A stretch of 12,312 nt of DNA, from contig JAPEVF010001216.1 of assembly GCA_029747585.1 (NCBI GenBank), forward strand, positions 1 through 12,312, read 5' to 3'. This DNA comes from Pleurotus djamor (Eukaryota; Basidiomycota; Agaricomycetes; Agaricales; Pleurotaceae). Positions 1 through 7,127 of the stretch are shown piece by piece (the stretch's first letter is position 1; every line of letters starts with the position of its first letter). The translations under genes were made by a program, and so were the position numbers. Under the pieces are notes generated by a model, which saw only the letters and a program-made list of their open reading frames with translations, was not told the origin of the DNA and searched no databases.

Positions 1-654
1 TCAACCACATGCAAAGTTTCCCTCTTGGCCCTCTTGAGTCTTCGCAACCATTTCTCGGAACTCGGCTGGAACGTCGTTCAATCATGGGCTTTTATGTCTG
101 CAAGCTTGATTTTCTCTCTGCCAACGGATTATCTACTTCATGGAACCATATACTACTCTGTGGAAGCCACCCATAAATGGGCACAATCTCATCATCAACA
201 TCCGAACAATCAAACCTTACTGGCACTTCGACAAACCGAATCTCATCTTCGAGATCGGCTATACTCTACTACTCGCTCTGGACGAGGACCGTTTCTCATT
301 GCCTTGCGTCCGAGTCTGTGCCTGTCCAACCCATCAGATCAACTGCGGTGCTACTGTACCGAAAATACTTCTATCGGCGAACCCGCCTGGCACTGGCGGC
401 TTTGTTGTCCTTCCGTGTTCTTACATGTGCACACGCCAAAGCGACGTCAATGCCATCAAACAAGTGTTCTAATCATGATGTTCGACAAGTGCTCCGAATC
501 CATATCTAATCATTGGTTGAGTGTCGTCACGTATTTTGCTATCCACTGTGGCCATAGCATCGTCACTGTATGGGACCTTGTCCCAAGACACTCCATTTTG
601 ATCGGTCAAGTGGTGATAGGAACCTCTCTGGACATATCAATGGCCCGATATTCA
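1..654. other. No supportable gene; leader region of the first DUF6593-like gene
   Basis: All three forward frames stay open for 110 to 212 codons here, but none gives a sequence I recognise. None has a convincing start, none shows an intron structure that joins the frames, and they overlap heavily. The stretch may be the decayed 3' part of a membrane-protein gene lying left of the window, or simply stop-poor non-coding DNA. No RNA gene or repeat was seen. Confidence 0.4.
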
Positions 655-658
655 TACA

Positions 659-664
659 TATAAA
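659..664 (+). promoter_or_regulatory. Candidate TATA box (TATAAA) of the DUF6593-like gene at 787
   Basis: A TATAAA hexamer lies about 122 nt before the ATG at 787. That is a plausible distance for a fungal core promoter with a moderately long 5' UTR. The tandem paralogue also has a TATA-like element, but much nearer its start. Confidence 0.4.
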
Positions 665-786
665 CGCTCTGGCACCGACAAGGTTTACTGCGGATTGCTG
701 TTTACCATTCACTATTTCAGCAGGACTCAAGCCTCATTTAACACCCTCAACATTCAGCGCTCTCCCTTCGATCAACGAACATCACG

Positions 787-1532
787 ATGACCTCACCTCA
801 ACACCTTGTCCTCCAATTCACCCAAGACAACCCAAGCAATACGACCATCACAAGCGCCGAAACTGGCAAAGTGGCATACAATGTCATAACCACCTTTGAG
901 CCCAAGACCGTGACGAAGCTCGTCAACGCCAACGACGTTGTCATCGCGTCTTGGCGGTGGAACGACCACCAAGATGATGTCCTTACATGGGCGACTAACC
1001 CACCGATCCCCGCTGGGGTGTGGTTACAAGAAAGCATGATCCCCTTCAAACAGTAAGTCCCGGAAGTTACTTCGATGAAATCCCCTCAGCAGATACTAAC
1101 TTGCACTTTGTAGCACCGTCACTTTCACTGTACCAGGTGGTACTGATAAATACAAATGGAAGGGGAACGAACCAGGCTCTAACCTCGAGGTACGCGCAAA
1201 TTATCCTACCCGTTGATATCCCCCTGAATCAAGCCCCATTAACCTCCCAGTTATTCTCCGCACACGACTCCAAATCCGCAGTCGCCCGTTTCAAACCCTC
1301 CCACAAATTCAAGAACCGCAGAGTAGACCCCCCAACCGAGGAGACCACCCCTGCCCAACTGACTATCGCATCATCGATAGTCACATCGCCATCAGCGGAA
1401 GAGCTCCAAGATATTATTGTCACTTCTTTCCTGATGCTGGAGAGGAAGCGTCGAATCAGAGACGTATCTACAGTGAACAGAGCAGACGTGCTTTCTAGGG
1501 TTGTTATGGCAGGAGCCAATGCATTTTCGTAA
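787..1532 (+). CDS. DUF6593-like protein, copy 1 (207 aa, three exons)
   Basis: Exons are 787-1052, 1114-1189 and 1251-1532; both introns are 61 nt with GT..AG ends (phases 2 and 0). The protein has 207 residues. The N-terminal half is beta-rich: it opens with PQHLVLQF, has an NP-x-NTTIT stretch, then GKVAYNV, IASWRW and DDVLTWA. Exon 2 encodes TVTFTVPGGTDKYKWKGN. Exon 3 carries a basic linker and ends in a helix-like block with EELQDIIVTSFLMLERKRRI. This layout fits the basidiomycete family DUF6593, whose function is unknown. There is no signal peptide and no clear membrane helix, so it is probably intracellular. The next gene on this strand is its tandem paralogue, with the same intron positions and phases and a 76 nt middle exon in both; this strongly supports the model. 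Family naming is from recognition and was not checked by search. Confidence 0.85.
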
Positions 1533-1912
1533 ACGAGTTTAGTTTGTCATTCTTTCGCATGAAAACCAATTGCAACTTACATCTGAAGGAAAACCTCGCA
1601 CCCTTGCTCACTACATTGGGTTGGATCCTAAGCCCGCCGCTCCATCCTTCTCCCGGGCCTCAACACCAAATTGATCCGCCTTACGCTGGGAATGCCAATC
1701 TGGCACACCGGCTAGCATCCTTAGAAGTTTGAAGCTGTTGAAAAGACAAGCACTGCATCTGCGCAGCTAATTTATGCTTCATGCTCCCCGAGGCCGCATC
1801 AAGTGACGAAAACTAACTCCCTCTGGCATACTAACACCCAAAAAATCAACACAACTCCTCCGATGACTTCGCAGCGCAGGCGAGGTTGCAGATTTCAACT
1901 TGGGCTCGGGAG
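1533..1912. other. Intergenic spacer between the two DUF6593-like genes
   Basis: About 380 nt lie between the stop of copy 1 and the TATA element of copy 2. A short open frame (1544-1732) has no recognisable content. I take this as 3' UTR of copy 1 plus the upstream promoter of copy 2. Confidence 0.5.
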
Positions 1913-1920
1913 TATATAAG
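1913..1920 (+). promoter_or_regulatory. TATA box (TATATAAG) of the DUF6593-like gene at 1963
   Basis: TATATAAG lies 42 nt before the ATG at 1963. This decides the start: the frame is open further upstream, but any earlier start would sit on or before the TATA box. Confidence 0.6.
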
Positions 1921-1962
1921 AACTTCTCCTCAACACCCTTAGATACCTCATCATCACGAACG

Positions 1963-2805
1963 ATGCAAGCTTCCTCTGATTCAACAACAACCCAACACCT
2001 CATCCCGGACAACCCCAGTAGCATCACTCTCTTCGAGTCACCCCAACACCTCGTCCTCCAATTAAACCCAGATAACCCCAACAGCACGACTCTTACCGAC
2101 GTACAGACCGGCCAAGCCATTTACAATGTCCAAACGACATTCAAACCCAAAGCAGTGACGACCCTGATCAATGCTACAACTGGTGAAGTGATTGCTTCAT
2201 GGCAATGGAGGGACTCTCGCTCGGATATCCTTACATGGAAGAATGATCAACCAGTCCCTTCAAGCAAATGGTTTAAGAAAACTATCGTTCCTTTTCAAGA
2301 GTGAGTCCATCATCATCCTCGTCATTCATACGAACTTCGCTCACAATCGTGGTTAATTGGTTCGTGCAGCGACGTGACCTTTATCATACCCGGCGGGACC
2401 GACAAATACACTTGGAAGGGCAATCGCGCCGGCGCGGACCTCGAAGTACGCACGTCTCTCATCATTTACTCATCTCTCAATACTGATCTGCAATAGCTCT
2501 TCTCACCCCGCGACTCCAAATCCGCCATCGCTCGTTTCTCCCGTTCTCATAAAACCCAAAAAACCCACAACGACGATGAAACCTTGTCTGGGCATCCAAC
2601 AAGCAACTTTCGAACTGTGCCCGCGAAGCTAACTATCGCGTCGTCGGTGGTCTCGTCATCATCGGCACAAGAGCTCCTAGATGTGATCGTCACGTCTTTC
2701 CTCGTTATAGAGAGGAAACACCGGATTAGTGAGATTGGCGCATCACGCATGGTTGATATGTTGGGCCCCATGGTCAGCGCGCCAGCCTCGGGGATGTTTA
2801 CATGA
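1963..2805 (+). CDS. DUF6593-like protein, copy 2 (240 aa, three exons)
   Basis: Exons are 1963-2300, 2370-2445 and 2497-2805; the introns are 69 and 51 nt, with the same phases (2 and 0) as copy 1. The protein has 240 residues. From about residue 26 it aligns with copy 1: SPQHLVLQL, NSTTLTD, GQAIYNV, VIASWQWRD, then in exon 2 VTFIIPGGTDKYTWKGN, and in exon 3 FSPRDSKSAIARFS and a final block with ELLDVIVTSFLVIERKHRI. Exon 3 has an insertion in its linker. The first 25 residues have no counterpart in copy 1 and look like a partial duplicate of the next segment (see the repeat at 1990-2095). Function is unknown; no signal peptide is seen. It converges on the minus-strand secreted-protein gene, with 173 nt between their stop codons. 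Confidence 0.85.
1990..2095 (+). repeat. Partial tandem duplication inside exon 1 of the DUF6593-like copy 2
   Basis: Segment 1990-2032 (protein QHLIPDNPSSITL) resembles the adjacent 2040-2095 (QHLVLQLNPDNPNSTTL). Both start CCCAACACCTC and share a central AACCCCA. The first copy is 12 nt shorter and keeps frame. Copy 1 of the gene has only the second segment, so the first is probably an in-frame duplication specific to this paralogue. Confidence 0.6.
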
Positions 2806-2978
2806 TTGCTCGTAACTGGCATTCATCATAGGGGACTTTGACAGGAGTGTCCAGGAGTCCAGGGGAGCACGTAGAGATGATCGATCAATGAAACTTCCGT
2901 AACCCGTATCCTATAGAAATCGTAATTCACATTCAAGCTGTGTCACTTTTAATTCGCTTTATTCATCTTCTATGATTG

Positions 2979-3912
2979 TTAAAGTAGGACGCAGCGCGGG
3001 ATAGGGCCACTTGTTTGAGTTGCATGGCGTTGAGTGCGTGTCACCGTCAACGTATTCAATGCATTTCTTCCAATAAACGCTGCTTGCCACAGCATCCCAG
3101 TACCTCCTGCTTGCTGCTGGGCACCTACAAGAGTACCATTTGAGGTCCTTGAGTATGGGCCTTCTACCGCAGCAAAGTTATGTGGAACGTTGGCATAGCA
3201 GTTTCGAACGAACTGGTAAGGTATGGTTGAACATTGAGGGGTCAGTGGGATGATAAATTAGTCCAAGAATATTTTACTCACTGTTCTCCATTCATCGTTA
3301 TCTGAAGTAAACGATCTCGTAGTAAGTCCGGCATTCCGTCGATATGTCATGGTCACAACGTAGAAATGGGGAAGTGGTGGTAACGCCACTCGACTGTGAC
3401 ATCTCCCGTAGAATATGGCTTCGGCCTCGATCTAGAAGTGCAAGAGNTTTTTTTTACCATGATTAGCTCTTTAAAGCGTCTCGAAATAAGATACGCCGCG
3501 TACGTCGAAGACATATAGGCCGCCGGTTCCGTCTATGGTGAAGTCGCCCCCACTAGTTCCATGTCGCGTCGGGGACTGGCCCATGGGGTAATTCTCGTTT
3601 ATGAAGGGTAGCTCTGCGCCAAATACAGCGCGATGGAAGGTTGCACTAGACCCTCCCAAGTAGCTCGGAACGTTCATAATGGTGGGGTCATCACTGGCAA
3701 CACTGTACTGCACCTAGGGGTCAAAGAGGGTCAAACCAGGTCAAACCCCGAAGGTAAAAATCAGGCACAGGACTGGAGCTCACTCCTTCATGCTGGTTGA
3801 CGAATGCAGGTTTATTCGCGGCAGCCTCACTAGGGCAGCTGTGGTTGCCCATTGGACTGGCGGAAGCAACGCCTGCAAGCAACGCCAACGCAGAGAGGAA
3901 GCTGAGGAGCAT
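2979..3912 (-). CDS. Uncharacterised secreted protein, intact member of a three-copy cluster (240 aa, four exons)
   Basis: Exons on the minus strand are 3912-3784, 3713-3504, 3431-3282 and 3212-2979; the introns are 70, 72 and 69 nt, all phase 0 with GT..AG ends. The 240-residue product starts with a clear signal peptide (hydrophobic LLSFLSALALLAGVASA, likely cleaved near residues 18-19). Exon 2 holds the most conserved block: FHRAVFGAELP at 69-79, then SPTRHGTSGGDFT at 90-102 and GTGGLYVFD at 105-113. Exon 3 has AEAIFYGRCHS and SFTSDNDEWRT; exon 4 has NCYAN, AAVEGPY and GGTGMLWQAAFIG. Cysteines C26, C124, C168 and C237 are all kept in the copy at 5345-6254, suggesting two disulfides in a secreted protein. 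I do not recognise the family. The order Arg, Arg-His-Gly, Gly-rich Tyr, Glu loosely recalls RES/ADP-ribosyltransferase folds, but that is only a hypothesis. Confidence 0.85.
3447..3447. other. Unresolved base (n) beside a T homopolymer in an intron
   Basis: A single n precedes a run of T in intron 2 of the secreted-protein gene at 2979-3912. It does not affect the coding sequence, but it shows that the assembly is not fully resolved here. Confidence 0.95.
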
Positions 3913-3970
3913 TTCAGACTCAGAGGACCAGTTATCGGTTGGGCTACACTGATGAGAGAGCTCAGGAGGC

Positions 3971-3979
3971 TTTTATATA
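3971..3979 (-). promoter_or_regulatory. TATA box (TATATAAAA) of the secreted-protein gene starting at 3912
   Basis: On the minus strand TATATAAAA lies 58 nt before the ATG at 3912, a good core-promoter position that supports the chosen start. Confidence 0.6.
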
Positions 3980-4555
3980 AGTTCATCTTGAGTCATTTTA
4001 GATCACGGCGGTTCTGTGGTCCGAGAAAGCATTGAAAGTAACGTAGTTATTCAATCTACGTCGGCGAGTGTGGGTGAGAAACGGTGGAGTTATGAGTACA
4101 ACACGTCAGCTGTGCTAGAGCTATCAGCAAATCACCCCATAAAACTAGGGTGAGCCCAAGAATGAGTCTCATTATCATGGACTTCTTGAGCGGAAGCGAG
4201 AAAGAATGCCAGAAGTTAGGTAACATACGCCGTGGAATGAGACATGCCACTTCTCACCAATCGCCACACATTTACATAACTTGAAGCTTGAAGGAGGAGA
4301 TACTCACTCGGCCCTGCGTATAAAACCATAGCAAGAAGTATGCGGTGTCGTAAGTGCACACTTACATGGAGTGAGCGAAATTTCAGGGACCAAACAGGGG
4401 TATGCACTTGGGCGCAAACCAATAACATCTGGATCTGAGAAGAGGTAGACCACTTTCGTTCGAGCCGCGAGAAGAAATGAGTAACTCTACTAGGGCAAGC
4501 TGGCGCGTTGAAAAAATAGACGTGGGGGTAACTATCTGGGACAGGAACCAACTGG
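3980..4555. other. Intergenic region, no gene seen
   Basis: Upstream promoter of the gene starting at 3912 plus the region downstream of the relic copy. Minus-strand frames at 4056-4250 and 4216-4551 stay open but contain nothing recognisable and match neither paralogue. Confidence 0.5.
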
Positions 4556-5310
4556 TCAAGTATGATGTTGGCAAGTGCGAACCGCCCTGAAGGTATTCAA
4601 TGCGTGTCGTCCAATGCACGCTGCGGCAAGCAGCGTCCCATTTCCCTCAGCCTGATGCAGCGCTCTTATCAGCTGATTATTCTCACTTTCTTCTACCACG
4701 GCAAAGCAGTGAGGTATGTTATTATCGTAGTTCTGAACAAACTGGGGAGTCTTCAGGGGGCCAACGAGGGCCCGGGATATCTATGTAAGCGATCACTCAC
4801 TGGTTGTTATTCGAAGGGAAAGTACCTTACAGAGAGTCTATTAAAGGTTATGTATACAAATCTCAAACGGCCTAGGGCGTAGCACTTCGAGCTGCATAAA
4901 GTATCGCATCATCTTAGAGAACGGTAATCTCTCGCTTACATTTTCATCATTGAGGTCTTGAGACACTGTAATCAATTCAAGAGGATCTGGCGAGGAAGCA
5001 TAGGTGCTCTCTTCCCTTTCGCGTCTGTGAGGAGGGAGCTGAGGCACCGACGGGCGAAGGAATGGCGAAATTACAGACACGATTTCTCACCGATTGCCCA
5101 AGCACGTCGAGTGATGTGATGAATGTGGCCTTGGGGCGTCTAAGGGGGCCTTGAATGCAAGCTGGGGAGAGACTAGAAAGTGGTGCAGTCGTGAACATAA
5201 GTGGATCCGTTGAGAATTTGCAAACCATCTTCACACATATGGACACTGCGCCAACAGAGGATCGCACGGCTGAACTTCAAGGGCGCAGAAATATTCATAA
5301 AGACACTTAT
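4556..5310 (-). pseudogene. Decayed, 5'-truncated copy of the secreted-protein family
   Basis: The clear part is a fourth-exon equivalent at 4741-4556, preceded by an intact CAG acceptor and ending in TGA (61 codons). It aligns with the intact copy: FVQN for FVRN, PHCFAVVE for PHNFAAVE, NGTL for NGTL, and ACIGRHALNT for AFIGRNALNT. It is four residues shorter inside, stops before the last conserved cysteine, and has Tyr where the NCYAN cysteine should be. Upstream the likeness fades: 4938-5050 keeps a weak third-exon trace (LPPHR, then DLNDENV followed by GTAAGC where an intron would start), and near 5275-5290 FSRAI may match FHRAV. Stops and frame changes break the rest. No signal-peptide exon lies before the neighbouring gene's stop at 5345. 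Boundaries beyond 4741 are approximate. Confidence 0.65.
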
Positions 5311-5344
5311 ACATACACTTTACTTCGACGAAGGAATTTGATAT

Positions 5345-6254
5345 CTAGAAGATGGTACAGGACGGGAAAGTACCGCCGGGGCGGGTTTGAACTTGACGAG
5401 TGCTCACCACCGTCAAAGTCTGCAACGCCGCCTGTCCGATGAACGCCGCTTGCCAGAGCATTCCGGTACCTCCTCCTTGTTGGGGCGCTCCTACAAGTTG
5501 TCCTGCCTTCATCATCGAGTAAGGCCCTTCCACGGCGGCATATGGATGGGGTTTGTTAGCATAACAATTCTGAACGAGCTATACCAGTTCAAACCCATCA
5601 GAAAAGGAGCTAGAATCGACGGAAGATATAATGGAAATCACCGTTCTCCATTCATTATTGTCCGACGTGAATGACTTGGTCGAGAGGCTCGTATTCGGCA
5701 GAGAAAGTGACGACATAGAAATAAGGCCATTCTTGGATCGGGGTAACGCTGTGGCATCTCCCGTAGACGACCGCTTCAGCATCGAGCTAAGAAGATCATA
5801 CATCGTGTAAATATCAGGAGAAAAACTCTGCACAAAAGACAACCTACATCAAAGACATACAAGCCCCCAGTGCCATCGACAGTGAAATCACCGCCGCTGG
5901 TTCCGTGTCTGGTGGGCGACTTGCCCACCGGGTAGTTTTGAGTAAGGTAGGGTAACTCATCACCGAAAACAGCACGGTAAAAAGTCGACGCCGAGCCCAA
6001 GTGGGCAGGGACTCCAGCGAATGGGTTGCCGGTGTCGTCGGTCACTGGCGCAACATATTGGTCCTGCAGGAACAAAGGTAAGAAAGAGTCCCATTTACTC
6101 ATTATAAGTGGTGTAATCAACGTACTCCTCCTTGCTGGGAGACAAGGGCGTGGTCATTGGCGGATGTCATGGCACAGTCGTGGCTGGCCAGCGGGCTCGA
6201 AGCAACGAGGCTACCGAACACCACCAACAACGTCAGGCTGGGCTTGAAGAACAT
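5345..6254 (-). pseudogene. Third copy of the secreted-protein family, frame broken in exon 3
   Basis: Exons on the minus strand are 6254-6126, 6063-5848, 5786-5642 and 5578-5345, with introns of 62, 61 and 63 nt in the same places as the intact copy. Exon 1 gives a signal peptide (FFKPSLTLLVVFGSLVASS). Exon 2 keeps TFYRAVFGDELP, SPTRHGTSGGDFT and GTGGLYVFD; exon 4 has the same length as the intact copy and is identical at 47 of 77 residues by my ungapped count. Exon 3 starts in frame (AEAVVYGRCHS, YFYVVT) but is 145 nt against 150 nt, so the conserved SFTSDNNEWRT block falls in another frame. Read literally the protein stops at 5657-5655 after 158 residues. The third intron donor is weak (GTGATT). 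Since exon 4 is well preserved, the break is recent, a sequencing error, or avoided by a splice I have not found. Confidence 0.7.
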
Positions 6255-6319
6255 TGTTAACGCAGAGATAGAGAGTCCAAGAGCTTGTTGCTGGGGACCA
6301 AAGGCGAAGACCATGCGGG

Positions 6320-6326
6320 TATTTAA
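6320..6326 (-). promoter_or_regulatory. Weak TATA-like element (TTAAATA) before the broken secreted-protein copy
   Basis: TTAAATA on the minus strand lies 65 nt before the ATG at 6254, close to the spacing of the TATATAAAA box in the intact paralogue. It is a poorer match to the consensus. Confidence 0.35.
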
Positions 6327-7127
6327 GCACCTCCCACAACCGTAATACGTATGCAGAAGGTCCTGAGTCGTAATGCAGGTGCGCAATCGGAGGCACCCAT
6401 CACCCGACTACGAACGTTCAACGGGTTGGCATTTTGCTCATAACGAGAAGTAGAACTTTCCACCAGTTTCCGAAGTCCTTCAAACAATATAATGCACGGC
6501 TTCTATTCGACTTTCGGTGCCTGTGAGAGCCTAAGAAATGGTGGAGTCGCGGATAAGTACCCTTCAATACGGCATTCAACTGACTGCTTACCCCGATCTA
6601 TCCCAATGGGTCGGCGGGCTCATAGGTGCGGTCGCACAGGCATAGCCTACACGAACGGAAGCGAAAAAGTTGGCGAGAATGTCAGCGAGAGAGCCAATTC
6701 TGGTGAGACGAAACACTGTCAAGGCCACGGCGTGTAAAGCATACGTAAAGGACGTACCTTCAGAGAATGGTCATCGCGTCCTTCGATTTTACTTCTAGTT
6801 GCGTTCGAACTTTCAGTAGCCCACCGTGAAACAGGTTATAAGTCAGTGGTACGAAGGAAAGCCTAAAATAGACGCCAGCATCGAAATGATGTGACGATGC
6901 AGTGTATTCATTCCATCAAAGGCGAGGGTGTGAACACAAGCGATCTACAAGTGCCATTACAGAAATAGGAATGCTGCGTAGTGTACATTTTTCCATTGAT
7001 AAGAATATCCAACTAAAAGAACAAAGAGTCCATGGAATGAATTGCGATCTATGAGAGAAAGGCGACAAAAGCGGGGGAAAGAAATGATTGGGTGGGTCAT
7101 AACGAGAACTTGGGAAGACTGTTGCGA
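6327..7127. other. Intergenic region, no gene seen
   Basis: About 800 nt between the phosphoketolase stop and the promoter of the next minus-strand gene. The open frame at 6492-6737 has no recognisable content, and the minus-strand frame at 6916-7356 only overlaps the phosphoketolase end. It presumably contains the phosphoketolase 3' UTR. No further piece of the secreted-protein family was found. Confidence 0.5.

Noticed and set aside
25..663. Long forward open frame of 212 codons, with overlapping frames at 140-472 and 177-509
   Set aside because: No ATG at its beginning, no recognisable domain, and three frames open at once. A faint likeness to fungal DUF6533-type membrane proteins (around 255-420) needs frame changes and is too weak to report.
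1229..2822. Minus-strand open frames at 1229-1519, 1779-2120 and 2547-2822
   Set aside because: They lie opposite exons of the DUF6593-like genes; the forward reading is supported by two paralogues with the same splice structure.
4383..4619. Minus-strand open frame of 78 codons over the relic copy
   Set aside because: A different frame from the one that aligns with the secreted-protein paralogues; its content is unrecognisable.
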